From positions 6,282,474 to 6,346,473 of the forward strand of contig JABAKD010000015.1 in the NCBI GenBank assembly GCA_012845835.1: a DNA stretch of 64,000 nucleotides. The letters are read 5' to 3'. Shown one piece after another: positions 1 to 10,796 of this stretch. The position numbers and the translations under genes were made by a program. How positions within the stretch are numbered: the stretch's first letter is position 1; each line of letters starts with the position of its first letter. The notes under the pieces were generated by a model. The model was not told where the DNA came from. It did no database searches and saw only the letters and a list, made by a program, of their open reading frames with translations. The DNA comes from Undaria pinnatifida. Its lineage: Eukaryota; Sar; Phaeophyceae; Laminariales; Alariaceae.

Positions 1-194
1 ATGTTTTAGGTTTTATTGTTTTATTGTTTACAGTAGTAGTATTGTTTTATTGTCTTATTTTGGTGCTAAATGTCTAAATGTTGTTTCGCGTGAGGCTGGT
101 GAGTTTGTCAGCTTGACGGTTCGACGATTATTCTAGCCTCTATTCGTCCGTTCTATATAGGTATGCAGGAACATCAGCGGGGTGGTGCCGGCAT

Positions 195-575
195 GCTTGA
201 TCGCCGCCCGGCAGGTACTGTCAAGTATTTCGTCATTCGTAATTCTGTATTTCTCAGTGGCGGAACCGTCATATTTCAGTACCCTCAAAAAAGTACCGTC
301 AAATTTGGCAGTACCGGGACCGGTACCGTCGTTTTGCAGTACCGCCAAAAAAGTACCGTCAAATATCGAAAAACCGTCTACCGTCTAGAAAATACCGTCA
401 CTTTTCGATACCGCCGAAAAAGTACCGTCAAATTCGGCGATACCGTGTACCAAATTCGGCGATACCGTGTACCGCCAAAAGTGGTACCGTGAGAAATCGA
501 AATACCGTCAACCGTTTGAAAAGTACCGTCATTTCGCAATACCGTCCGATCTGGTACCGTAAAAAAAAACGGTAC
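195..575. repeat. Cryptic TACCGTC-rich repeat block
   Basis: The heptamer TACCGTC, or one-base variants, recurs roughly fifteen times, often as AGTACCGTCAAAT or GATACCGYC, with irregular 12-40 bp spacing. The period is not fixed, so it looks like a decayed minisatellite. Overlapping reading frames here follow from the repeat and are not genes. Confidence 0.8.
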
Positions 576-603
576 CGAGGACTACCCTGGAATTTTTCCT
601 TCT

Positions 604-745
604 AGTGTTACAAGGCTTAGCTTGGGTGAGCAAGTTTGAAAGTGGTCAAGCGGACTAATTAATACCCCACCAATTCCTTCAAAAATGGCATAGTCGGCAG
701 GACTGGCTCCGAGCCCCGTGCCCTCGTTGACCCCCAATCGATGGG
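604..745 (+). repeat. SINE-3 family copy (AAGGCTTAG repeat)
   Basis: Starts with GTGTTACAAGGCTTAGCTTG and continues through a GGTCAAGCGGACTAAT segment to the TTCAAAAATGGC block. The same order is seen at 44662-44965 and, inverted, at 20574-20745. The GTGGTYAAACGGACTAATAC segment resembles the A-box region of a Ser/Leu-type tRNA. This copy lacks the tRNA B-box portion. The roughly 240 bp that follow (746-984) hold nothing I recognise. Confidence 0.65.
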
Positions 746-984
746 CGCAGAGAGAGCCACTTCTGTCGACGTTTCGCCTACGCGCGATAACGCCCCACCC
801 CCGGTGACCGTCAGACCGGCCCCGCGGTCCGCGTCGGCGACCCAGTGTTCCCACAGGGCTGCACTGCGCGCCTCAACCATACCCTCCGAGGGCTCGGCCC
901 TCTCGAATTCTAACCCTTCACGCGAGTATTCCACGGGAAACGTCGTGTTGTTTTGGCAACCCCCCTCCTTTTTTTAAGAAAAAT

Positions 985-1235
985 TGAAAAATACACTTCG
1001 GCTGCGAGATCGACCAAAAGGATTTTTTTTAATCAAAACCCAGCTTTGCAAGCTGCGTGTGTGACACTTCGATCGCGCGTGTTACGGGGTTTGTGTACCC
1101 TTGTGAAGGATACAGATTTGTGATTCCCCTGCTAACAATACCATGGTCAACATAATAACTAAGACGTTCAACTTTATTCTGGGCACGGAAACTGTATAAC
1201 CCTCATTGAGGCGGACAAAACCGTGGAATTCAGTA
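985..1235 (+). repeat. Fam-A dispersed repeat copy
   Basis: Begins TACACTTCGGCTGCGAGATC, runs through the CTTTGCAAGCTGCGTG block, the GATCGCGCGTGTTAC block and a degenerate tail. This is the same order as at 7334-7640, 12566-12800, 16100-16290 and 29235-29545. It is a non-coding interspersed element of about 250-300 bp; the class is unknown. Confidence 0.8.
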
Positions 1236-2049
1236 TGCATACGAGTAAAACAAGTAAATATATCGTAGTGTGAGTTAACTTTTAGAGTGGGCTACTTGGG
1301 TCTACCGGGTTCGTACGCAAGTTCCTTGTGTACTCCCTGTAAATGTGGCAGGCCAGCGGAGATCCAGCCCAGGGCTGATGCTCGGGTTGTTAGATAGTGC
1401 TATCGAGTCATGATGCAACATGTATGTGGTGGACGTCGATCGCTTCTGTTCCGAAGTGATCTCTCTTCCGCTCTTCTTGATGTGATGTAAACGCACACTC
1501 ACACACCAGCTGTTGTTGTTGTACTGATCGAGTGAAAACCAACGAGTGAGATCTGGCGTTCTGCATCTATTCTTCGATCTCACAGACAGCTGGATGGAGT
1601 GTAATCTTATTTTTGTAATATATACCGAAGTATATATACGCACCTGAATCAGCTCGGACTCTGAGTGTACTGATGATGATGTCGTTGGGTAGAAAGAAGA
1701 AAAACGGTTTATAATGTGAGGACAACAAACACATATCCCTCCGTTGTTTCGCCCTTTTCTTGCTTCACCTTTTTCCGGGGGGGGCAAGCAACAGGCAGCG
1801 CAACACAAGAAGACGAAATGCAACAGTGTGGCAGGTGGCGCAAGCTTTAACTTGCACTACAAAATTGCAGGAATCCATCACCATGTCCTCCGTGCTGCCG
1901 CTGCTGCCTCGCCTCCTTTTTTTTTGGATGGTTTCTGATCATTTTCGGTTTTCTGTCTTCTTGTATTGTTTCGTCATTGTGTTGCTGCCCTGCTCCGACA
2001 ATACGATAGATAGCGTAGAAGGGGTTATACTGTTTCCGTGCGAAGAACA
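1236..2049. other. Anonymous interval with repeat fragments
   Basis: No convincing gene. At 1585-1605 there is a short Fam-A end in minus orientation (ATCTCACAGACAGCTGG). At 1645-1735 there is a minus-strand Fam-E terminus (GTCGTTGGGTAGAAAGAAG followed by ACAACAAACACA). The long open frame at 1302-1823 (-) has no domain and crosses these repeats, so I do not call it. Confidence 0.5.
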
Positions 2050-2212
2050 ACGTTGACGTCTTAGTCTTATTGACCCTGGCATTAGCAGGGGAGTCACCTG
2101 TATCCCTCACGAGGGTATACACACCCCGTAACACGCGAGATCGAAGTGTGTCACGCAGCTTGCAAAGCTGAGTTTTGATCAAAAAGCCTTGTGGGTCGAT
2201 CTCACAGCTGAT
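2050..2212 (-). repeat. Fam-A copy, inverted
   Basis: Read on the minus strand it opens with CAGCTGTGAGATCGACCCAC, then the CAAGCTGCGTGACACACTTC block, then the GATACAGGTGACTCCCC block that other copies share. It abuts the 280-bp tandem array, and the first unit of that array starts inside its CAGCTGATGAAGTG end. Confidence 0.75.
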
Positions 2213-3070
2213 GAAGTGTATTTTTTCTTTTCGCTAATTTTTTTTTTAGATGCCGTTCCGATATAAACCGATTCACAGTTGATGAAGAAGTTTATGTTTT
2301 CATTTTTTAATAATAAATCGAATATCCTTCTACAAAGAAGGGTATCCTCTCTCCTTCGTGTACCAATACTGGTTTTCGCTCATGCACCAATAATGGTCGA
2401 ATCACCTCATCTCTGTCTCGTATAATATGCGCATACTTCGTGACCACAGAGCTCGTCTCTCTACGAGACGTCAGCACGGACGCGTGAAGTGTATTGTTTC
2501 TTTTTGCTAATATAAGATGCCGTTCCGATATAAACCGACTCAGCTGATGAAGAAGTGCATGTTTTCATTTTTAAAATAATGAATCGAATGTCCTTCCACA
2601 AAGCAGAGTATCTCTCCTTCGTGTACCATTAACGGTTTTCCCTAAAATCATGATATAATGTACCAATAATGGTCGAATCACCTTTCTTTATTTGAAATGT
2701 GCATCTGTGTCTCGTATATGCGCATACTTTTTTTGTGACCACAGAGCTCGTCTCTCCGTGAGGCATCAGCACGGACGCGTGAAGTGTATTGTTCCTGTTT
2801 TCTAATATGAGATGCCGTTCCGATATAAACCGACTCACAGCTGATGAAGAAGAGTATGTTTTCATTTTTTCTATAATAAATCGAATGTCCTTCCACAAAG
2901 CAGAGTATCTCTCCTTCGTGTAATAATGGTTTTCCCTCATGTACCAAAAATGGTCGAATCACCTTGCTTTATTACTCGAAATGTGTATCTTTGTCTCGAA
3001 TATGCGCATAGTTTCGTGACCACAGAGCTCGTCTCTCTATGAGGCATCAGCACCGACGCTGATGTCTGGT
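2213..3070. repeat. Three-unit tandem array, about 280 bp period
   Basis: Units start with GAAGTGTATT at 2213, 2486 and 2781. Each carries AGATGCCGTTCCGATATAAA, then CTGATGAAGAAG, then an ATGGTCGAATCACC block, and closes with GAGCTCGTCTCTC plus CAGCACGGACGCG. The closing part of each unit is the minus-strand core of Fam-E, so the array appears to be an amplified Fam-E/Fam-A junction. Open frames inside it repeat the same peptide and are not treated as genes. Confidence 0.9.
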
Positions 3071-3159
3071 TGTGCTGGGTGTAGATGGGTGCAAATATTA
3101 CTTCAAGGCAAAGAACACGCATAGAGTCATCCTATCATACTTTGTAGGGGGTTACGGTA

Positions 3160-3345
3160 GTATCATCGGGGTTGAAGTTTTTGACCAAAACGTTTCTGAC
3201 CGGTTGAGCTCCTCATCAAGTAAGCGTGGAACTATTATCGGTTTTGGTAAGATAATTTTCGGGACTGGCACATAGAATTGTTGATCGGGTTGCTTGCGAG
3301 GATCAATGTCTTCAAAGTCACGTTTCCGAGTGAACCACTGACTAA
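3160..3345 (+). repeat. Fam-D copy (AACGTTTCTGACCG repeat)
   Basis: Contains CCAAAACGTTTCTGACCGGT, GAGCTCCTCATCAAGTAAG and GTGGAACTATTATCGGTTTT. The same string order occurs inverted at 4440-4580 and forward at 18455-18800 and 52670-52790. It is an interspersed element of unknown class. Its 3' part includes a weakly conserved segment ending TCACGTTTCCGAGTG. Confidence 0.7.
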
Positions 3346-3366
3346 ATAAATAAAGTGAAATAGTCT

Positions 3367-3399
3367 GCGAAATATGGCTTCGACTACTACTGCTATTAA

Positions 3400-3455
<56 letters not shown>

Positions 3456-3617
3456 ACTACTACAACTGTTGCTACTACTAGAACTACTACTGCTACTACT
3501 ATTACTACTACTACTGCTACTACTATACTACTGTTACTACAACAACTACTGCTACTCCTACTACTCCTACTACTACCACTGAAATATGGCTTCGACTACT
3601 ACTACTGATACTACTAT

Positions 3618-3682
<65 letters not shown>

Positions 3683-3850
3683 TACTACTACTGTTACTAC
3701 TACTACTACTACTACTAATACTACTGCTACTACTACTGTTACTACTACTACTACTACTATTCCTACTACTCCTACTCCTACTACTACTCCTACTACTCCT
3801 ACTACTCCTACTACTACTACTACTACTCCTACTACTACTGCTGCTAGTAC
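3367..3850. repeat. Long (TAC)n trinucleotide microsatellite
   Basis: Almost 480 bp of TAC/CTA repeats with scattered point changes. The flanking word GAAATATGGCTTCGACTACT occurs at 3359 and again at 3582, so the array itself was partly duplicated. The apparent poly-Thr/poly-Leu reading frame is a consequence of the repeat. Confidence 0.95.
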
Positions 3851-3859
3851 AAAAAAGTG

Positions 3860-4435
3860 AACTATATAGAAAGCGAAGCCGACTAGGGACTACTACTAGT
3901 TCTTAGTCGTGAAATGCTGCCACATAATCCTGCCGTCGACGCCACATGTTAAATTATAGGTGGGGGACACAGAGTGCCCCCTGCAGGTCTGCCAATTGAG
4001 CAGGTCCTCGGAGAGTACTCACTTTCGTTCCTTCGTAGAGATGTAGCTTTATTCGTTTCCACCAGAGCCCGGGATAGCTTCTGAGATCGGAGGCGCGTGC
4101 CTCCGATCTAATTCCTAACTCCCCCGAATATAAACCGCCAACCTTATCATACGAAACCCATCCAAATGATCTCAAATTCGGATACCTACAGGACTTTCGA
4201 GGCCGTATCTTAACACAACTCACAGCCATAATGCCAATGTTATTAACAAACAGTACATACAGGATGACAGTACTATCATTATAATACCCGAGCCACCCCA
4301 CGCTAGGCAGGGGTGCAGAAGTTCCGGAACTCCTGACATGAATGAGGAGCTAGCTCCATACCTCACCCGACACATGACTTCGAAGAACACATTCGTTCGC
4401 GCAGCCCGAACAACGTTTGTTTCTTTGCGCTGATA
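3860..4435. other. Anonymous interval
   Basis: No gene recognised. The minus-strand open frame at 3954-4301 has no domain. The word GCCGTCGACGCCACATGT near 3932 recurs near 9335 beside an R4 repeat copy, suggesting shared repeat ancestry. Confidence 0.4.
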
Positions 4436-4439
4436 TTGT

Positions 4440-4580
4440 TTTACACTACTAGTCCTGAAACAAATATGCCTAACAGCAGTTCCACACTGAACTGTTCTTC
4501 TTGTTGACGAGCTCAATCGGTCAGAAACGTTTGGCCCAGAAAATGCTATCCATGCCGTGGGATGACTCACCCTTAACAAT
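4440..4580 (-). repeat. Fam-D copy, inverted
   Basis: Reverse complement carries CCAAACGTTTCTGACCGATT, GAGCTCGTCAACAAG and CAGTTCAGTGTGGAACTGC. It also carries the upstream block GTGAGTCATCCCACGGC that the 18455 and 52670 copies share. Confidence 0.7.
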
Positions 4581-4679
4581 AGCATTATAGTATCTATATC
4601 AATATCACTGGATATTTCGCTCGCATCCACCTCATTTTCCTCCCCCCACCCCCCCCCCCCAAGCACATACATTACTGCT

Positions 4680-5305
4680 GTAGTGGTACTCCGAGTGGGG
4701 GATGCGTGGTTGGTCGGTGTTGGGAAGCGTGCCCCTCATGGGTTCCGGCGTCTTGGATTGGTCTCTCCTCATGGCTCGCTGGAGAGACTCAAAGCTTATA
4801 CATTATCTCCTCCACATTGAACTCTAAAAGACAGACAAAACAGGGATGCAGGGTAGCGCAGGGTAGGGCAAGGTAGAGCAGGGTAGTGAGATGAGGGGCG
4901 CGCTACTTGTCCCATCATCGTCACGTACATTACCGCCCATCTATGATGGCCTTGACGTGAGTTTGACATCAAATATCACGTGGTTTCACCTCAACCATTA
5001 CATGGTTTCACGTCGAATCTATAAACTATCCTTCTACGGGGGGCACCCCATTACATTAGGCCACCCTGAATAGTCGTAGATGCAGATCACCTGGCAATCA
5101 AAGGATGTCAACAAAACATTCAGAATTGGATCGGGAATCGAAGATACGGCTATTCGAAACAAACGAAAATGAGGCTATAGATTCCCCCACACCTCGTGAT
5201 TATGAAGCTAAAGTGCCTCGGTGAAGGATATACAACCCCATGACGGAGCTCACAACCGTGAGAGCTCGAGAAAGGGTGTGTACCTACGGTATACTAGTTG
5301 CAATC
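4680..5305 (+). repeat. R4 segmental repeat, copy 1 (long form)
   Basis: Starts at TAGTGGTACTCCGAGTGGGG, contains GGATGCGTGGTTGGTCGGTG, a GCAGGGTAG-type short tandem, the TCTATGATGGCCTTGACG block, TTTCACGTCGAATCTATAAA and a distal part beginning CACCCTGAATAGTCGTAGAT. Four co-oriented copies lie at 4680, 6109, 8287 and 9347. Copies 1 and 3 share the distal extension; copies 2 and 4 stop near CTCCATTACA. No terminal repeats or target duplications were found. Confidence 0.9.
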
Positions 5306-5339
5306 GGCCTACGAAAACACGAAGGGCGCGGCCACTGAG

Positions 5340-5860
5340 CGCAAATATGCGAAGGGAGCCAAAGAGGAAGGTAAAGACGCGGAAACAATGTCAGAACAGA
5401 AGAAGGGAACACGTGGCACGCTGTGAAGGCCAGACAAAATTTACGGCCTGAATCGTAGTGCCAAAGGGGCGGGCGGTCGGGCCATTTGCCGAAAGACAAG
5501 GGAGAAAGTAAGGAACACTGCCTAAAAGAACGTCGGAGGCCGCTACGTTGGACATGGAAAGCTGACGTGGGGCCATCGGTTGGACGGTGAAAGAGAAACA
5601 ATCAAGACGCGAAGAAGCACGCAAGCGTCGGGCCATTGGTCGAACGGCAGAAGCGTAAGAGCCTGAAACGAGAAAAAACAAAGAACAGTGCCTAAAACAA
5701 TGTCAGGGTCCGCTATGTTGGACCTGGAAGGCTTACGTGGGACCATTGGTCGAAAGGAAAAACTATAGAGAACCAGTACGCTGAGGTGTAACGGAAGGGC
5801 CGTAATGTGGGACCTAGGAGGCTAGCATAAGGCCCTTAGTCGAACTAACTGTAGAACGGG
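5340..5860. repeat. Degenerate tandem repeat between R4 copies
   Basis: The word GGGCCATTGGTCGAACGG and its variants recur at about 5481, 5571, 5631, 5740 and 5830. They are accompanied by GTCCGCTATGTTGGACCTGG and GAAAGACAAGG-type segments. Spacing of 60-110 bp is irregular. Part of this block (5375-5515) has an inverted copy at 9125-9265. Confidence 0.75.
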
Positions 5861-6108
5861 GAACCGAGGCAGCCAAAACAAATCGCGAAAACGCAGCGAA
5901 ATACCACACCTAAACAGTGGCACAAACAGCACCGAAATGGTGGCACTGGAGGCGTGTGTGATACGCCGCAAAACAGATAAAAAAAGTAAAATGCAAGGCT
6001 ATGTATGCAAGGCCAAAAGCGCTTGCCTTGGGGAGAGAGGAGCACCGGGGAGGAGGTCGCGCAAGTCCAAGGTCGACACGTTCACTGCTGACGACGCTAA
6101 ATGTAGTG

Positions 6109-6482
6109 GTACTCCGAGTGGGGGATGCGTGGTTGGTCGGTGTTGGGAAGCGTGCCCCTCATGGGTTCCGGCGTCTTGGGTTGGTCTCTACTCATGGCTC
6201 GCTGGAGAGACTCGAAGCTTATACATTATTTCCTCTACATTGAACTCTAAAAGACAGACATAACAGGGCTGCAGGGTAGCGCAGGGTAGGTCAGGGTAGA
6301 TCAGGATAGTGAACTGAGGGTCGCCCTGCTTGTCCCATCATCGTCACGTACATTACCGCCCATCTATGATGGCCTTGACGTGAGTGTGACATCTAATATC
6401 ACGTGGTTTCACCTCAACCATGACAATGGTTTCACGTCGAATCTATAAACTATCCTTCTACGGAGGGGACTCCATTACACTA
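6109..6482 (+). repeat. R4 segmental repeat, copy 2 (short form)
   Basis: Nearly identical to copy 1 from TAGTGGTACTCCGAGTGGGG to CTCCATTACACTACG, then replaced by a C-rich run. The 60 bp upstream (AAGGTCGACACGTTCACTGC) match the upstream flank of copy 4, so the true unit probably starts near 6045. Confidence 0.9.
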
Positions 6483-6929
6483 CGCCCCCCCCCGACGCCC
6501 CACCAAAAAGCACCCCCCCCCCCACAAACGTGACTATCGAGTACATACCCCCCCCACACACGCACACACACCCTCCCCCTCCCCCGCTGCCCCACCTAAA
6601 CTTCAAAATCCGCCATAGTAGGAATGAGCACTACCCGACAGCCGTCTGGTGATTTCACATTTTTACCTTTCGCGCCATCCATGCAGTAGCTCCAATTCAT
6701 TTATTATATGGTCATCAAGCGAGTTTCAAGTTCAAATGAAACGTTCCCTCCGCCCCGTCCTTCCTCGCCACCCCAACCCACCATCGCCTAGATCTAGCAG
6801 CACGCGTACGGTAAGCTCGTACTTCGAACTATAGTCTACATATTTATGCAACCTAAAAATGTTGGAAACCCCCCGAGCCGCCACCCCCCGCCCCCTTACA
6901 AGCCCCACCCACCCCCTGTGGATATACAT
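6483..6929. other. C-rich low-complexity and anonymous sequence
   Basis: Poly-C runs at 6487-6530 and CCCCTCCC tracts to about 6600, then unremarkable sequence. CACCATCGCCTAGATCTAGC near 6780 is a reverse-orientation match to the TAGGTCTAGGCGATGGTG word at 7916 and 8170. No gene seen. Confidence 0.5.
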
Positions 6930-7205
6930 GATAAATTGATGCATTCTATAGCCGTCAGATTTTGTCTCCCTCGAAAACGGGTTTTATAGTGTCCGTGCAC
7001 AGGTTGATTAACACCACCCTGTTGACCCTGGTACAAGCTAGTTTTAAGGGGAGTCGCCGACCTGTATCCTTGATGAGGACACACACCCAGTGACAACAAA
7101 AAGAGCGTTCGGAGCATTACACGCAGCTTGAAAAAATGGGTTTCGACGAAATCTTTGATCTCACAGCTGGATGGAGGAGTGTTTTTCAAGTTTTTATAAC
7201 ATTGT
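6930..7205 (-). repeat. Fam-A copy, left arm of an inverted pair
   Basis: On the minus strand it reads from CAGCTGTGAGATCAAAGATT through AAGCTGCGTGTAATGC, GACTCCCCTTAAAACTAGC and CAGGGTGGTGTTAATCAACC to GGCTATAGAATGCATCAAT. It faces the copy at 7334-7640 head to head, with about 130 bp between the arms. Confidence 0.85.
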
Positions 7206-7333
7206 ACAAAATTGTCTGTCACGCCCAGCAGAGCACGCGTCCGAAATTCTTCGTCTTGTTCTTTCTTCGTTGTTCCTCGCCACTCGTCACATGATACGTA
7301 GTACCTGGTACTATAACACTATAAAAAGAAAAA

Positions 7334-7640
7334 TACACTCCAGATGAGAGATCGAAGGTTTCGTCGAAACTCATATTTGCAAGCTGTGTGTGGTACTCCG
7401 ATCGCGCGTGTTACTGGGTGTGTGTCCTCATTAAGGATATGGGCCGGCGACTCCCCTTGGAACTACAGTGTAGCTTGTACCAGGGTCATTAGGGTGACGT
7501 TAATCAATCTTCGTGCGGAAGCTATAAAACCCGTTTTTGAGGGGGACCAAAAATCTGACAGCTGTGGCAGGAAGTGCATCAGTTTATCAAGTATGTCCTG
7601 TAAGTCGAATAACCGATGAGGGGAGGGCGGAGTTGAAAAA
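7334..7640 (+). repeat. Fam-A copy, right arm of an inverted pair
   Basis: Well preserved: TACACTCCAGATGAGAGATC, ATATTTGCAAGCTGTGTGTG, GATCGCGCGTGTTACTGGG, GGCGACTCCCCTTGGAAC, CAGGGTCATTAGGGTGAC, GGAAGTGCATCAGTTTATC, and the tail CGATGAGGGGAGGGCGG. Together with 6930-7205 it forms a palindromic structure of about 700 bp. Confidence 0.85.
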
Positions 7641-7689
7641 AAAGGGGGGCCGGGGGCGAAAAAGAGGGTGGAGGGGGGGGGGGGGCAGG

Positions 7690-8287
7690 GGCAACTAAAT
7701 CTGTGCGCGGAAACTGCTGTTAAACCCTTTTACGGGGACCAATAAATGTGACGGTTGTGGAAGGAATGCACCATTTTACCATGCATATTCTGTAAGTCGT
7801 ACAACCGGTGAGGGGAGGGTGGAATGTTCGAAGGGGGGGGGGGGGGGGGGGTATTACAACCACTTTAGGTCGCATAAATCTATACCTGGTAGGAACTTAT
7901 TTAACGCGTGGTGCTAGGTCTAGGCGATGGTGCAGGTGGCGGGGAAGGAGGGGGCGCGGGGGGGGGTATTTGGAGCTACGTACGGTATGGATGGCTAGAA
8001 AGGTAATGAAGTGGTATCACCTGTCTGGTAGTGTTTATTACTCTGATAGATTTTGATTTTAGGTAGGGCGGCGGGAAGGAACAAAACGAATGGGGGGCGG
8101 TGGGGGGGGGGTCGAAGCGCTTTAGGTCGCATAAATGTATAAATGGTAGGAACTTACTGTATATACGTGCTAGGTCTAGGCGATAGTGCGGGTGGCGGGG
8201 ATGGAGGGGGGCGCGGGGAGAGGGACAATATGGAGCTACGGCAGGGCTGGCTGGATAGGTAATGAGGTGATATCACCTGTCTGTCGC
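7690..8287 (+). repeat. Fam-A tail plus a 247-bp tandem duplication
   Basis: 7690-7830 repeats the Fam-A tail (AATCTGTGCGCGGAAACTGC to ACCGGTGAGGGGAGGG). Then CTTTAGGTCGCATAAATSTA, GTGCTAGGTCTAGGCGATRG and a GGAGCTACG...GGTATCACCTGTCTG block occur at 7862-8040 and again at 8110-8287. G-runs separate the units. No gene seen. Confidence 0.8.
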
Positions 8288-8935
8288 AGTATTCCGAGTG
8301 GGGGATGCGTGGTTGGTCGGTGTTGGGAAGCGTGCCCCTCATGGGTTTCGGTGTCTTTGATTGGTCTCTCCTCATGGCTCGCTGGCTAGGCTCAAACCTT
8401 ATTAGGCATTATGTCCCTGAGTAGAATGCTAAAGACAGACATAACAGGGATAGGCAGGGTAGTGCAGGGTAGTGCAGGGTAGTGAGATGAGGGGCGCCCT
8501 GCTTGTCCCATCATCGTCACCTACATTTTCGCCCGTCTATGATGGCCTTGACGTGAATGTGGCATCGAGTATCACGTGGTTTCATCTCGGCTATGACATG
8601 GTTTCACGTCGAATCTATAAACTATAATTCTACAGGGGGCACTCCATTACATTAGGCCACCCTGAATAGTCGTAGATGCAGATCACCTGGCCATCAAAGG
8701 ATGTCAACAAAACATCCAGAATTGGAAAGGGGATCAAAGATGCGGCTATTCGAAACAAACGAAAATGAGGCTTTAGATTCCCCCACACCTCGTAATAACG
8801 AGGCTAAAATAACTCATTGCAAGATGTACAACCCTATGATGAAGCTCACAAACCGTGAGAGCTCGAGAAAGGGTATGTACCTACCGTATGCCAGTAGCAA
8901 TCGCCCTTCGTGTGCGCGGGTGGAGCCGCCAATAA
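8287..8935 (+). repeat. R4 segmental repeat, copy 3 (long form)
   Basis: Matches copy 1 over its full length, including the distal GAGGCTTTAGATTCCCCCAC and GAGAGCTCGAGAAAGGGT blocks up to AGTAGCAATCGCCC. It is fused directly to the preceding GGTATCACCTGTCTG tandem unit. Confidence 0.9.
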
Positions 8936-9124
8936 ATAGGCGAGGCGGGCTCAGGGTGCGATGGCCGGAATGTGAAGCAGAAGTTTCGTGCTGTAGTCCG
9001 GAACTGCTGGTGGCCGTAGTCTTCGGCAAGTAGCGTTGCTGATCGGTGGAAGACGTCGAGTGAAGCATCCTGGTTGGGTTCGGCATCTTGGCTTCCTCGC
9101 ACCCACACCTTTACGCAGTGTTCC

Positions 9125-9265
9125 TTGCTTTCTCTCTTGTCTTTCGAGAAATGGCCCGACCGCCCGCCCCTTCGGCACTACGCTTTTGGCCGTAAATTTG
9201 TCTGGCCTTCACAGCGTGCCACGTGTTCCCTTCTTCCCTTCTGACATTGTTTCCGTCTCTATACC
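9125..9265 (-). repeat. Inverted copy of the 5375-5515 block
   Basis: The reverse complement of ACAGCGTGCCACGTGTTCCC and of the neighbouring CGACCGCCCGCCCCTT word matches 5400-5480 closely. The block therefore exists in both orientations about 3.7 kb apart, within the R4 cluster. Flank 8936-9124 holds nothing recognised. Confidence 0.85.
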
Positions 9266-9346
9266 AAATGACGTACAACTCTAAAAAATGCTAGCGCGTA
9301 CAAACCCAAGGTCAGCACGTTCCTGCCGACGACGCCACATGTCACA

Positions 9347-9712
9347 GTAATCCGAGTGGGGGATGCGTGGTTGGTCGGTGTTGGAAAGCGCTCCGGTGTC
9401 TTTGTTAGTCTCTCCTCATGGCTCGCTGGAGAGACTCTTACTATGCATTAATTCCCTAAATAAAATGCTAAAATACAGACATAACAGGGCTTCATACGAG
9501 GGTAGGGCAGGGCAGTGCAGAATAGTGAGACAAGGGGCGCCCTGCTTGTCCCATCATTGTCACATACATTATCTGTCACATGCATTATCTCCCATCTATG
9601 ATGGCCTTGACGTGAATGTGACATAAAATATCACGTGGTTTTACCTCAACTATGACATGGCTTCACGTCGAATCTATAAACTATCATTCTACGGAGAGCA
9701 CTCCATTACATG
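9347..9712 (+). repeat. R4 segmental repeat, copy 4 (short, internally deleted)
   Basis: Lacks the GCGTGCCCCTCATGGG segment and carries a local duplication of the CATTATCT word near 9565-9590. It otherwise follows copy 2 to CTCCATTACATG. Confidence 0.9.
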
Positions 9713-10430
9713 TGTGGTACGTAGTGCTCATTGCTCGTAGCAGATGTGATTTTAGGCGAGGCGGCAGGGGAGGGGGGGGGGGGGGGTTGTTTTTTGTGTG
9801 CGTAGGGGGAGGCGTGTGTGTGGTGATGGTGGTGATGGTGGCGGGGGACGGAGGTGGATGATGATAGCAAAATATTAGAACTGTGGTATACAAATGTGTT
9901 ACAGCTTCGCGGTGTGTTATCATACATAGATCGTGTCGTTGGCCGTAAGAAATAACATTTTCGACATATGCAACCATGTAGTATTACCATGATTGCTATT
10001 TGATAGCGACTTGTGTGGGAAGTTTGCGAAATAAGTATGTTGCTACATATATTTTCATTGTATATGATATACCAGGTATCCAATTTGATCATATCTTGTT
10101 GTTCGCATAATCAAGTCCGGGGTCACAGGACAGGCTCTAGTCACTCTGGAGCTGAGGAATACCCTAGGGAAAAACACAAACGACCCAAAGGTGGTACACG
10201 CATATATCACAGCTGACGCAATTCATGCCTCCACCAGAAACATGTAACAGTGAAATCGACAGTCAGCCTACGATGCGCCAGGTCCACACTGGTGCATACG
10301 CCTCACTACTCCCGACTAAAAAACCGACTACACCGCTTGCCACCCAAGAAAGACTACGACGTGTATATTACCCGTAGTATCTATCACTACGCATACCCAC
10401 GACAGACGCAAGTCAATTAGGAAAAAGAAA
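9713..10430. other. Anonymous interval
   Basis: A G-rich tract (9766-9860, GGTGATGGTGGTGATGGTGG-like) is followed by unremarkable AT-richer sequence. One TACCAGGTA word is at 10070. No coding, RNA or TE signature was recognised. Confidence 0.4.
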
Positions 10431-10590
10431 CAAAGAACAAGTAAGAAGAGAAAGGATAGGAAAGACAGAGAAGAAAGCGAAAAAAGAAAACGAAAAAGGA
10501 AAGAAAAGAAAAGAAAAGACAAGAAAATCAAGAAAAGGCAAGACAAGAAGAGGAAGCAAGGATTGGGAAAGAGAGAAAAAAAATGTCATA
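10430..10590. repeat. Purine-rich GA/AAAG tract
   Basis: Nearly pure A/G on the plus strand (AGAAAAGAAAAGACAAGAAA-like). Similar tracts follow Fam-E copies elsewhere (11455-11600, 45290-45355), but no Fam-E body is visible here. Confidence 0.7.
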
Positions 10591-10796
10591 CTAGCAGACC
10601 CTAGGAATTGACTAAAGACGGCATTGGGCTCATAGAGGGTATCAAGAGCATTATCAATGGCACTGGGGAGAGAACGCAACATGGCGAAGAAGTTAGGGCA
10701 GTCTTACGCTATCTTGTGACGGCCATTGGAAGGCCCACAACTTTCAAGACGATGATGGCCAAACCCAGACTTCAGTCTCTTGGGCATGACGTCCCC

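Noticed and set aside
195-575. CRISPR-like repeat array
   Set aside because: Repeats are short, degenerate and irregularly spaced, with no unique spacers of constant length, and the DNA is eukaryotic.
3586-3906. Long poly-Thr/poly-Leu open frame
   Set aside because: Produced entirely by the TAC microsatellite; no flanking coding signal.
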